Source: Dermacentor variabilis (taxonomy: Eukaryota; Arthropoda; Arachnida; Ixodida; Ixodidae). Taken from it: DNA of 64,000 nucleotides. The notes beneath the pieces were generated by a model that ran no database searches, was not told the DNA's origin, and saw only the letters and a program-made list of their open reading frames with translations. Below, in pieces: positions 44,650-55,552 of this stretch (its first letter is position 1; every line of letters starts with the position of its first letter). Location: positions 213,323,678 through 213,387,677 of the forward strand of contig NC_134568.1 of assembly GCF_050947875.1 (NCBI RefSeq), written 5' to 3'. The translations under genes were made by a program, and so were the position numbers.

Positions 44650-45000
44650 GAAACGGAGTACATTACTGTGTGGTGTGAGAGAGAGAGAGAAAAGGCAAGG
44701 ATATTGTTTTCTGTCATTGGGCGCTTGTCCAGTTTCTCTAAGGTGGCTGAGAGGACTGCTCTTTGTGGGTTAAAACGAGAGCACTGACAAAGAAGATGCT
44801 CGATCGTATCATTGCACCCGTGGAAGTCACACAGTGGGCTGTTGGCCATTCTGATACGGGAAGAGTAGGCATTTGAAAATGCTACTCCAAGCCATAGACG
44901 GACAAGAAGAGTGCAGTCACGTCGTGGAAGCTCGGGCGGAATGCATGTTTGCTAAAATGTGGACGTGCTGACGTGTAATAGGGGCAGTCTTAGTGACGAG
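44650..45000 (-). pseudogene. RNase H-family non-LTR, C-terminal Cys/His end
   Basis: Minus frame: LLVRLWLGVAFSNAYSSRIR, MANSPLCDFHGCNDTIEHLL, CQCSRFNPQRAVLSATLEKL. This is the C-terminal metal-binding motif of the family also seen at 6.9 and 52.5 kb. The terminal ALLRFL block is replaced by unrelated GAGA-rich sequence. Confidence 0.7.
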
Positions 45001-45096
45001 GCATCGGCAGAACTGTAGAACCCTTCATTCAACAGCGAAAGCTGTATATCACTAACCTTCGCAGTTTTTTCGGCATCCGACAACAGAAAAAATCAT

Positions 45097-45250
45097 CATG
45101 TGGGCCGATCCTGGTGATCGAGCAGAAAGAGTCCAAGCTTGATAATAGCGCATACCCATGTGGGCTCGGGAATCATGTGGGTGGATCCTGGTGATAGTGC
45201 AGAAAGGGTTCAAGCTCAATGACAAATACCCCTGTGGACTCGGGAACCTG
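45097..45250. repeat. 77-bp tandem duplication
   Basis: Two units start with CATGTGGG at 45097 and 45174. Shared words: GATCCTGGTGAT, GCAGAAAG, TCAAGCT, TGTGG(G/A)CTCGGGAA. Roughly three in four bases agree. Confidence 0.7.
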
Positions 45251-45274
45251 TAAAGCGCCCTTGAACTGTTCTTG

Positions 45275-46018
45275 TCACACGTACGAGGAGCGCCGGAGGA
45301 AAAAGCAACGAGAATGTAAACGGCGCCGGGGCGAAACGACGCGATCCGCTACTGGATGGAGAGGAAGAAAGAAGTGTTCGCCATGATTCGGCAACTGGGC
45401 AGACTCACCGCGTTCCTCACGATGTCTTCGTCCTAGGTGCACTGGGATCGGCTGATCGAGCTCCTGGAAAGCCTGAGGGGGCAGGGCAACGAGGAGGTGC
45501 GGAGATCGACAGAGGACATGCATTATACCTCGACAGAATAGAACTGCGGAACAACGACCGGGTGGCGAGCGCCATCTACGCCAAGAAGCTGTTCGACGTG
45601 ATTCTGAACATTCTCAAAGACAACAAGGTATTTCCGTTCAAGCCATACAACTTTGTGGACTTCTTCAAGCGGTTGGAATTTCAGCGGAGAGGAAGTGCGC
45701 ACGACCACATTCTACTAAGGCTGAACAACGCGCCGAACAAGGAATTCAGCATGGATGTGCCCAAGACGATCAGCAAGGCCGAGTTTCCCATTTCGCTAGA
45801 GGCGTCTATTCTGCAACGGGAGCGGACGCAGATCCACCAGCACACGCACACGTGCTTCAAGAAGAACAAGGAGAAGTGCCGGTTCGGCGCAGCGTTCGTG
45901 CCCAGCAGGAGAACGACGGTGATCGTTCCGTTTCCGCCCACCGAGAACCCCAACAAAATGTACAAGCACAAGACGCTCAAGGCCAAGTTTCGAGAAATGC
46001 ACGCGGCTCCTGACAACC
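45275..46018 (+). pseudogene. Helitron Rep (HUH nuclease) domain relic
   Basis: The longest frame (45562-46071) reads ASAIYAKKLFDVILNILKDN, FKRLEFQRRGSAHDHILLRL and NNAPNKEF. It continues through FPISLEASILQRERTQIHQH, THTCFKKNKEKCRFGAAFVP and KAKFREMHAAPDN. RRGSAHDH corresponds to the HUH motif, with Asp in place of the usual small or hydrophobic middle residue, and QIHQHTHTC...CRFG is the conserved Cys/His motif of the Helitron N-terminal domain. Upstream, RQLGRLTAFLTMSSS fits the start of the domain but contains stops (near 45435 and 45540). No helicase follows. Rolling-circle transposase relic, inactive. Confidence 0.75.
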
Positions 46019-46124
46019 ATTCCACTCTGTCAAGATGGAATGGCCGCGAAAGCACTTTGCTTTTCGTTTGAGAGCTTTGACTGTCGTCATCTTTCGCTGC
46101 CATTCCAGCTTCACAGAGTGGAAT
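46019..46124. repeat. Fold-back repeat with 34-bp arms
   Basis: Arms 46019-46052 and 46091-46124 are reverse complements at 31 of 34 positions (ATTCCACTCTGT at the outer end). The outer motif is the same CCACTCTGTGAAG seen at the edges of the 28.84, 37.97, 40.79 and 58.99 kb repeats. Confidence 0.75.
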
Positions 46125-47567
46125 TGTCATGTTTTTTTTTTTTTTTGTACAGGTGGGAATGAGTGAGACGCGACGATCAGTGAGCGCGTTGATGTTAGTG
46201 CCGTCGGCGCTGTGTGAATGAAAAAAAAAATTGTTTCAGCATAAACTATCGGCCTAAAGGCATGACTGTAAATGAGCTTCTCGCATTTCTATTTTTACCA
46301 TACCCGGAACAGCGTACGCCTCGCCCGAAGGAACGTGCATGCACTACAAACATGTTTTCACCATTGCCGAAGCTGCGCGTGTGTACCTTTCACCACGGGG
46401 ATTGCAGTAAAGGCGACCCACTAACCTTATCGCGCAGATATCATCGGTTTTAGCTAAAGCAGTGAACTTCCTCGTTTTATTTCTTGTTTTTCTACTTCTC
46501 TTTACGATACAGAATGTATGCTGTCATGATGCTCATAAAAACGTGAAACTGGGTCTTCTAAAATCATAACGAGCAAAGGGAACGCGCAGGCACAGCGAAG
46601 TTAACGCGCAACGAATTCAGGATGATTTATACACGCTTCGTGCATTCGCATTTCGATGACCAAGAGGTAAAATCAATTAAAGTATGGTGTTGAACATTCC
46701 TATTCAGCAGAGTGGCTTATGAAGAACGCTGTAAGAGAGAGCTCCGGATTAATTTTGAGCACCTGGGGCACCCCATTGGAATTTAGGCACCATAACTGGG
46801 TACGGCTGATGGTTGTAGACTAAATTAATCTTGTATATTGTTTAAGATTACAGTGTCAACGCAATGCAACTTCTTTTTCCTGACGACCCCGCATTTAAGC
46901 GCAGTGTCGTTTCGGCACGGGGAAAATGTTCATCTTCTGTGCTATTTTATTCACTTTCGAACAGTAGTGTAATTTTTGTGGCTGTTATCTACTCAAGAGG
47001 TATTCTAACGAAATCACTATATGCTGACTTAAAGGCGCCATATGCACTTGGCAACAACGCTACATTGTTGTACTAGTAACACGAGGGTCTGAGCGCAGTT
47101 CATAGATGCTGCCATCTCAGAAAATAGCAATATGCAAAAATTTTCGACCGTAGCCGCTTAGATGCAGGCAGCGCTCCTATGCAGAGAGAACCGGTCAGCT
47201 GAATGTTTTTTTTTTTTTTGCCCAGCAGCGCTCACTTCGGAGGCGCGGCAGATGGGAGGGGCACTCCCAGTGACGTCACGCTGTTTGCAAACAGGGAGAG
47301 GTCCATAAGCGTCAAGAATTTTTGGTGTCGTCATTAAGGGCGTGCGATATTCGAAATTTCAAGTACAAATGAAATGCGTGACTAGTGTGTGTTATTCGAT
47401 TCGTATCCGATTCGAGGACTCGCTATTCGGGACTGTCGAATATTCACTTATTCCAAATATTGGAGCCTCGAGGAAGGGAGAACGACGGAAGTAAAAGCCA
47501 TTCCGAAAAATTCCGCTGTGTAGGAGAGCTGCGGCAGCGGTGCAGAGACACCAGTTCAGCTTTCAAT
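46125..47567. other. No gene seen; SINE scrap
   Basis: 46735-46770 (GCTCCGGATTAATTTTGAGC and ACCTGGGG) is a minus-strand Ruka-like SINE scrap. T-rich runs at 46130 and 47205. No gene supported. Confidence 0.4.
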
Positions 47568-47570
47568 CAA

Positions 47571-47613
<43 letters not shown>

Positions 47614-47615
47614 AT
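47568..47615. repeat. (AAAT)n microsatellite
   Basis: About 12 copies of AAAT/TAAA after TCAATCAATAA. May be the tail of an old retrotransposon. Confidence 0.9.
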
Positions 47616-47679
47616 CGAACTGTGTTTCCAAGAACAGAAACCAAAACACAGATGGCCTCATGTGGTCAGTGCCAGGTTC

Positions 47680-47680
<1 letters not shown>

Positions 47681-47768
<88 letters not shown>
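47681..47768. repeat. (ATT)29 microsatellite
   Basis: Eighty-eight bases of uninterrupted ATT. The minus-strand poly-Asn frame across it is an artefact. Confidence 0.95.
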
Positions 47769-48446
47769 GATTCGATATGATTTGAAAACATATGTGCTTT
47801 TGACAAGAAAGGGAGAGTGAGGAGCAGGACTGGCAACTGCCACCGGAAGAGCACCAACGCCTGCCTAGTCTTCAGAAAAGAGGAGACACCAACCCAGAAA
47901 TGGAAGATAGGAAGGAGAGGAGGAAAGAGGAAATAAAGAGCAAGATGACAAATCTCAAAGAATAAAGCAGAACACGCACAGTACATGTCACACCACAGTA
48001 GGACACGCCACTAAAGAATGTTAAAATAGAAGGAATGGTGTCTTAGGTATGGCCATTTGAAAACAGAAATAAGCTACAAACGTGAACCTGTTACTTACTC
48101 TGAGAAAATTGACGGTTTGCAAAAATGCTGTTGCGCATGCGCGAACATGACTATAACGAGCGCCCTCTACATGGTTAGATACGAGAAGGAGACAACCAAC
48201 GCAGCTCTAGCCGCCTTGAGACCCCGCTTTGTGGTGGTTTTGATCGCGCTATTTTCGTGAAAAGGCCGACTAGATGTGTTCAGTGGCGCAGCAAGAAATT
48301 TCGTTCGAGAGAGGCTCACGTTGCAGCTCGGCCTCCTCATAGAATTTGTCGAGGGATAAATTACATGAATAACTGCATTGCCATTGCCAAAGATGCGGCA
48401 AATGAATTCTTCAATGCTACGCACGGTGAAGACAAGTGAAATATGT

Positions 48447-48547
48447 ATTTGTGTGTGTGGATGGGTGTGTGGATGGGTGTGTGGATGGGTGTGTGGATGG
48501 GATGGGATGTGTGTGTGGATGGGATTTGTGTGTGTGGGTGTAAATAT
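48447..48547. repeat. GTGTGTGGATGG minisatellite
   Basis: Irregular tandem copies of GTGTGTGGATGG of 12 to about 20 bases, leading directly into the hairpin at 48548. Confidence 0.85.
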
Positions 48548-48601
48548 GTGTGGATGGGAAGACGGCGCCGGCGTTAGCCGGCGCCGTCTTCCCATCCACA
48601 C
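48548..48601. repeat. Perfect 25-bp hairpin, 4-base loop
   Basis: Arm 48548-48572 and arm 48577-48601 are exact reverse complements (core GAAGACGGCGCCGGC) around GTTA. The outer part of the arm is the minisatellite word GTGTGGATGGG, so the right arm is an inverted copy of the repeat edge. Confidence 0.9.
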
Positions 48602-48639
48602 TTTCTGGGGTATTTATGTGTTACTGCTATAACTAACCC

Positions 48640-49030
48640 TGAGAGTGTTAGCCAGCGCCACCACACATAAACCTTGGCGGCGGACGTGGAACATCCTTTC
48701 TGCCGCAGGCGTCACGAGTACGTGATCTTTTTGGGTGAAGGCAACTGGTCAATATACCCACACGTGCTACCTGAAGGCAACTAAAGACTCAATTGGTAGA
48801 GCATCGCACGCGGAATGCGAAGACGTGGGATCGTTCCCCACGTGCGGCAAGTTGTTTCTTCATCCACTTTGATTTCCCTTAATTTATCGTTTCTTCATTT
48901 CATTTATTACGCACAAGTAATTATGTGTTGTCCTTGGTGTCTTTGTTTGTTGGCTTCTTATGACATGATCAATAAAAATCGGGCCCCTCGGTTAACCCCC
49001 TTTCTTCTCGTTCATTACATAACGAGGGTC
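48640..49030 (+). repeat. Second SINE type with tRNA-like head
   Basis: CTCAATTGGTAGAGC (48788-48802) is an A box and GGATCGTTCCC (48828-48838) a B box. The anticodon-arm region CGCACGCGGAATGCG folds. A body follows with TTTGATTTCCCTTAATTTAT and AATAAAAATCGGGCCCCTCG. The stretch 48640-48780 (GAGTGTTAGCCAGCGCCACC) usually precedes it in ticks as I recall. Retained boxes but poor acceptor stem: SINE, not a tRNA gene. Confidence 0.6.
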
Positions 49031-51329
49031 TCGAATCCGGCAACCGCGCCGCCCATCTGCCCCCTTTCTGCCTCTTGTTTTCGTCGTAGTGCCAGGGAAA
49101 ACCGAAGCAAAAAAAGAAAAAAAATAAATCGGCAGAGACACCTAAGAATGCTTACGCGTGGGAATGCGAAAGCATTATAGTCCTTTTGGGGAAATGTCTT
49201 TTTCCGCGTGTTCCTTGACCGTGCAAGCTCTTGCCTGGGTTCTGACTGCGCCTCGGTAAGGCCAAATCAAAACGTGCCGAGCCTCCCAACGCGATTCCTT
49301 GCTTGCCCGCAAGGACTTCATAACTCGAGAGACCGCTCAGTGGCGTTCAATTGAACATTAGTGCTTTTTATTTAATACGCTCATTTTATAGACTCGTGTA
49401 GTGGCGCCACCTCCTTCCCATTGGCTGCGCCGTCACGTGCCCAGTGACGCACGCACTAGGTCACAGCTTTCTACGTGAAGTGTGCAATGACGTGCGCACT
49501 AGACACACCTTTAGTCAACTAGAACTGTGGAACCGCCGTGGTTTCCTGATCCACTCTGGATGATCACTTTGACTCTTGATAGCCACTCTAACGTATAAGG
49601 TCTCTCAATAAAATACGAAGAATGAACTTGCTAACTTGAAGCGTTTTTAATGGGCCCTCCACCCAATGGCGGTGGGTCTTTTCATTTAACATTTCATGAA
49701 CAGTCTTTTCTATTGTCTTTTTTCCACCAAACCGCCAAACTGGCAATGCTTCTTTCGTTTTCTTTCCTTCTTCCTTTCCTGGCTGAAACCAGAAACGCTG
49801 GACCCTGGAATACATAACATGGACATGAGCCCTAACCCTACAGTTGCTCATCGGGTGTAACGGGGCCCCCCACAACCCGTTATTTGCGGCCTGAATTTGC
49901 CAACGCTTTGTCCAGCATGACAGCGAGAAGTCTCTATCTGCGCCCAGCCCTTCACTCGCCATCCCAGATGGCGGGATCTCAAGTGCATTCACTTTACGTT
50001 CACTTTATATTAGCATCAAAACGCCCTGTCTTCAATCTTATCGCTGTAAATTGGCTTACGGAAACTGCAAGCGTTATTCTAACCTCAGTTCTGACATGGT
50101 GCTCAGCCAAGCTTTTCATTCCGACATAGAAATTACACCCTACAGCTAACATTTACTTTTTGGGCAGCCATTCGCGGGCTTCCACACGTTGGCTGCCCCG
50201 ATAATTATACGACGTGAGTCCAATTCGCGCAAACGTTCGAGTGCTGCGGCTGCATGCATGCTTCTTCGAGAGCTTTTAGCTTCCAAATAGTTCACGTTCT
50301 ACACATTTGAATTATTTAGACCTTATACAGAAATAGAAAAAAAAACATGGATGCATGGAGCACACATTAGTCGGTGGTTAGCACGGTCCGACTTTCTCAT
50401 ACCACGTCTGAATCCGGACTTGCATACACAACGACTGAGTCCACATTCCGCGAAAACCAAGAACTATACTGGCTTCAAGGAGGTATTTGATGGATCATGG
50501 CTCGTGCGGCCGCACGTGTTAGCAGGGACAAGAACCGACCCGGAAACTTATCCTCGTGTGAGCCGTGAGACCAGGCTTGCGATCATGGGTCGCCACTGTT
50601 GTTTCCGTACTCCGCGCAGCGGGCTGTGAACGAGGTCGCGGATATTGCCACCTTGGCTCATATCGAACCTAATTGACGCCCGTTGTTCCGCGACAAAGGC
50701 CCTTGTTTCCCCCCTGGTTTTCCTTCACTCGTGACGACAGCGTGTTGCCCCGTACGCACGCTGCGCGTAGACCTTGCGTGTCGCAAGCACACGTTTGGTG
50801 CCGAAACACACGTCGCATGCGTTCTCGAACGGCGAAGGGCGCTATCGGCCAGCAGGGGAGGATTTCATTCAAGAGCAAGCAGACACATTGTTGGCAGCAG
50901 TCGCGCAACTCCTCACGGGATGCCGCACGTACAGGCGAGAGAAGTGCGAGAAGTTGGCACCGAAACAGAATCTGTAAGAACCTGTAGTAGTGACCTCATT
51001 GCCCCACCACACAGGTCATTCACAAGCAGCTCCAAAACGTAGCTCCAAAAAGTACAGCATGAATCTGTTCGTTTCCTTAGAAGCGAATATGTAGCATGCG
51101 GAACTTTGTACAACCTAAAACGACACGTTTTGACGCGACCATACCATCCAATCATATATTTTCAACACGTTATATTGGAGTGTCCCTGTCCTAAATAATT
51201 TCTCAACGTGATTTCCCTAGAATAACATAATTTTTGTCTTCTAGGTATCTGCATAATGACACACTAATTACAGAAGTCATACTGTTGAATCCTATACGTC
51301 ATCGTCTCTGGAGGTAATCGGAATCGGTG
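49031..51329. other. No gene seen; dispersed repeat fragment
   Basis: 49130-49345 ends in GAGAGACCGCTCAGTGGCGTTC, matching in inverse the text at 59.70 kb (GAACGCCACTGAGCGCTCC). 50670-51000 is GC-rich with long overlapping frames but no domain. Confidence 0.35.
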
Positions 51330-53020
51330 GCCGCACACTTTGTTGGTTATACGCGACTATATGTATAATCCGACAGTAGCTTTTTGTACAAACCGAAAAT
51401 GACTCCATGCAGAGCTGAACATTACAGCTGCTGTAGCGTCCCTCAGGGAATAGTGTTATCGCCGAGTTTGTTCGACAAGATCCTCATTGGTTGCCCTGAT
51501 GTTTTACCAAGGGTGGTTTACATATTTATATACGCCGACGAAATTCGGCTTTGAACTTCTGCGGTTACTCGCAATCAGGTGCGTGCGCGACTGCAACAGA
51601 CAGCAGCACTTTGATCAGCTTACCTACGAACACTAGACTTGCCAGCGTTTACCGAGAAATGAACGTTAACTGCCTCTAGACACAAATTCACGACACCACA
51701 CCCAGTCTCTATCAACGGGCGCAATATAACTTACGAAAAAAAACTGATAGATTCCTGGGTATAATAGGCGACAGAAGCCCTTCGTTGGAATCCCATTGCG
51801 CGTATCTGGAAAAGAAAGGGCTGTCGTCTTTTGCGAATGTACTAAAATTCATGCCTGGAAAATAACGGGGCCTATCAGTACACTCCGTGTTCCAGTTATA
51901 CAGAGCTTTGCTTCTGATGTTTTTACGCTACAGCCTGCCAATGTTGTCCATTAAGTTCATATCTGCCGTTATTGGAGAGCTTACGGGACCAGGCACTGCG
52001 CGCATGTTTCGGGCTTCTCGAAGTCATCAGGCTTCAGCGAAATGCGGGCTTGCCAGAGATCATCAAATCCCGTTAAACATCGCTGTTTATTCCTCAGGGC
52101 GCACATTCATCATCCTTCTTGCTTTCCCGATCCCCACCTGCCCCCTCCCCTCCCCTGTTTCACAAAGATATCGAGCTACCTTTTCAGAAGTTTTCGTCAC
52201 TCATCAAGGCTGCCTTCCATCAAAATATACACCCCCAAGAAAGCCTTCGTCTCGCTTGCGCTGTCTTTCAGTGTCTACCGGCGCACTGTGATGTCAGTGT
52301 AAACGATCACTCCGACCAATCCGCCAATTCTGAGAACGACAGTGGCAGGTATGTGTCAGTTTCACTCGCGAGGACAGACGCAGCACCTACACTTCGCTCT
52401 ATGGCACACCATAGTACGTTCGCGTTGTGGAATCGAACGAGTTCTACGAACCATCGCCTCCATTTCCTGGCTCCTGATGGAAGATCTACCTTCTGTCGGG
52501 GCTACCATGGTGCGAAGAAACTGTTGTGCCGGCTGTGGCTTGGTGTCACGCTTACCAAGTCGTACTCGTTCGCAATTGGATTGGCCGAGAGCATTACCTG
52601 TGACACTTACGGCTGTGAACAGAAACTATACCTTGACATCTTCTGAGCATCTGTACACGTTATAGTACGGAGAGCCACGTGCCATGTACCACATAAGAGA
52701 CACTGGACAGGCGGCCACTGTCCGAGCGAAGAATACTTGACAGTGGTCACAACAGCCGTGTGCGCTCAAGGCAGCTGGAGTGCTAGTTCGCTTCCTGCGG
52801 TCTATACGGGCCTGCGAGAAAGGCTGTGATAGTGACTGTGTCGTCTCAATTTTGCACGCCGATTCCCACTTAAATATGGCCTTTGTCCCTTCATATCTCT
52901 TTAACTCCCTTCCCCTTTTTCCCGGGATGGGCAGAAAACGATACTTTTTCTGGTCAACCTCCATGCCTTTCCTGTGTTTCTCTCCATGCGATTTAATATT
53001 CCGAAAGTAACGAACAACTC
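51330..53020 (+). mobile_element. RNase H non-LTR retrotransposon relic
   Basis: Plus strand: CSVPQGIVLSPSLFDKILIG (RT block), VYIFIYADEIRL (the catalytic YADD now YADE), RFLGIIGD (thumb, near 51755), LYRALLLMFLRYSLPMLS, then RNase H end CLPAHCDVSVNDHSDQSANS. It continues with LCRLWLGVTLTKSYSFAIGL, CDTYGCEQ, and VRFLRSIRACEKG near 52800 as the ORF2 end. Same family as 6.4-7.5 and 44.7 kb. The first part of RNase H is missing between about 52080 and 52250. Many frame breaks. Confidence 0.7.
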
Positions 53021-53059
53021 CGATCACCCAAGAACAGTTCTAAAACAGACAACGTTGCT

Positions 53060-53545
53060 ATTTCTTTGTCAGACATACGGGGACCTAACGCACATACCGA
53101 TGGGTCTATCTTGTCCACCAGCTCTACAGGTGTCGCAGTCATCCCGGCTACGCTAATCACAATTCAGTTTAAACTCTTCTATATAACGATATCAATGACG
53201 ACAGAGCTTGCTGTCCTGCATACTGTTTTAAAATGCGTTCTACAAAAGCGACCTCGCCGATGGCTCATACTTTTCGGCTCAGGGCAGCCCTTCAGAGTTT
53301 GCAATTTGTACCATTAGTACTCATGAGCACTTGGCCCAGGAAGCAAAGGAAGATCACCATCAAGCTCACGATAAAGAGCACGGCATCCCATGTCAGTGGT
53401 TGCCAGGACACGCCGATAGTGTTGGCAATGACTTCGCCGGCGACGCTGCCCAGTCGGCCCATGAAGGAACCCGAACGGTTCCGACCACACAGGCGTACTC
53501 GTTCCGCATTGCAATGGGCGGCACGTGAACGCCCGACTCTAGAGT
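53060..53545 (+). pseudogene. Second RNase H domain fragment of the same family
   Basis: HTDGSILSTSSTGVAVIPAT gives the first catalytic Asp, MTTELAVLHTVLKCVLQKRP the Glu helix, and after a shift HGIPCQWLPGHADSVGNDFA, GDAAQSAHE the final Asp region. It lies downstream of an RNase H C-terminal end, so it belongs to another copy or a rearranged part of the same one. Confidence 0.7.
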
Positions 53546-53560
53546 AGGCGAAGAAATTGT

Positions 53561-54933
53561 GCGCCCAGCGCCGCCCTCTCCGGACGGCATTAAACCCGCT
53601 GGAATCGAGACCATCTTGAGAAGCGAGGGTCCTTAGACCATGGCTGCAGGTGTTAGTTTTTGGCTCTGAAAACAAAAACAGGGCTACTGACGTTCGACAA
53701 GTGGCTGCGGCCGCTTAAACGCTCGGTGCACTCCTTCACGTGCGCCTGCAACTACTGTTCTTTCCCTATATTCTTCGTTTGCCACTCTTTTTGTCCCTAT
53801 TTTCTTTTCCCCCGTGTACGCTAGCTAGCAAACCAGAAGTGCGCCTGTTTGTCCTCCCTGCCTTTTCTCTCGTCTTTAACTCATTCTGGCAGTCACCTCC
53901 ATATATATTTTCAACGCCCATTTTATTAGAAAATCTCAGAAAGAAAAAAAATGTTGCCTTTTCTATTACAGTGGAGCTAAATATGACCTCTTTTGCTCTT
54001 TTCCTGCTGTGTTCTTTGAAAATATTCATGGCCGAATGTTCACTGATTTGTTATATACAAGCATGTATACAATGTGCTACCCTTTAGTGACTTTTGTAAT
54101 ATTCTGCTGTTATATATATATATACATCAATTATTTATGCAACTATCAGACAGAATATTCTAGCTCAGTTGTATGATCTGGTATCTTAGTCTGTGGATTC
54201 ATTTATGCACTGCAATTTATTGGCCGAATAAATAATTCCTCTGACAGCACCGACAAATAGGGGCGAAAGGTAGCATCTGTTTTCTTCCTACATTCAAGGC
54301 ATTTTGTTGCAGCCAAACTGTGACAAAGCACCATTTATAGTGCTAGCAAGTTGCTCTCCGCGCAAATTCATCTGCATTAGGCTTTACCTGTAGCAGCATC
54401 TGTTCAAACACCGCCTTTATTGTGCCAGCTGGCACGAATGAAGCAAACATTAATCGGGAGACGAACTCGCAGGGCGTTTCCTCCGTAACGACTGCTCGTA
54501 ATTCAACGGGCACTTTCGTCATTTTTGGTATTATGGTTGCCGGCGCCTGCTCTTAGAAAACCATGTAGCGTAAGAGCCCTTTTGCGAATTGCGGCCCTGC
54601 ATTGTTCGATCACCATTTGCCGCCTCGTATTTCTGACGCACAAAATTACCCACTGCCGGTTTTAATTTTGAAGCAATTCACCGCGTGATAAGATATGCGC
54701 GCATGATTACGCTGGCTTCTCAGGAAAACCGATTCCATTCAGCATACACATATGCATGCGGAACGACCGCTTGGTTTCCACGTTGATGGATTTGTTCAAC
54801 CGTATAGACCTTTATTAACGGGCGCCACCATATCGCGTAGGCAATGGCGCCATCTAGGAGCTGTCTGCTGTCCCCGCCATGCTGGCTTCGGTGAAAGCTC
54901 AGTGCAAAACGCACTGAAGTGAGTTAAGTCGGC
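53561..54933. other. No gene seen
   Basis: AT-rich with a short (TA)n at 54112. No supported gene or repeat. Confidence 0.35.
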
Positions 54934-55029
54934 ATGGCTGGCGTATCTGTTTGCGTTGAGGTGGACGGAGCACCCAGTGCGACGTATTCGCGCATGTTCC
55001 AGCGTACAATCAACCTCGGAGATCAGTAG
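54934..55029 (+). CDS. Short ORF, possible first coding exon, unknown
   Basis: ATG at 54934 in the context GGCATGG opens a 31-codon frame, MAGVSVCVEVDGAPSATYSR then MFQRTINLGDQ, before TAG at 55027-55029. The preceding 130 bases are GC-rich and promoter-like (GGCGCCACCATATCGCG, GGCGCCATCTAGGAG). The composition and Ser/Val-rich start would suit an initiating exon, but the nearest GT (55026) gives a poor donor. I do not recognise the peptide. It may be a decayed exon or part of a dispersed repeat. Confidence 0.2.
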   Translation: MAGVSVCVEVDGAPSATYSRMFQRTINLGDQ

Positions 55030-55552
55030 GGTACCTCTCGAAATTCGTTTCACGAATTCACCCTTATTGCAATATTATCCCTGTAGTTCTATAAGCTGTG
55101 GTCTATTAGCAATGAATAGTTACGAAACATACGTGACGATGATAACAGCATGGATATACCATGCTAGCTGTGCAATAAGTCTTGCCGTTTGCTTTAACAA
55201 GCGTTCAAATTATTTCTGCAGATATACATTGCGCGACTACCTGGTTTGTTGGACGCTCGTTCGATGCGGTTTTTGCTTACGAATAAGATACTTTTAGTTA
55301 GTAATAACAGCATACCGCACAGTGTGTATCGCACAACTAGAGTGGTCTAGCGGTCGGCTGCGGACTGCGCGAGCATCCGGAGCACCTACTTAGGGGAAGT
55401 TGCTGGGTTATAGAACTGTTGTATAGCCACGGCCAGAGCATGTGCCATGTCCAGGTGGGTTCTTACTGCGGCGTTAGCCGGATTTTTTCTTCTTGTCTTT
55501 CTTGGCATGGTGGTGATCAAATTGGCCGATTGACCTCTCTAGACAAGTGTGT

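Noticed and set aside
47666..47986. Minus-strand poly-Asn protein
   Set aside because: Artefact of the ATT microsatellite.
48783..48855. Functional tRNA gene
   Set aside because: A and B boxes present, but the acceptor stem does not close and the flanks match a SINE body.
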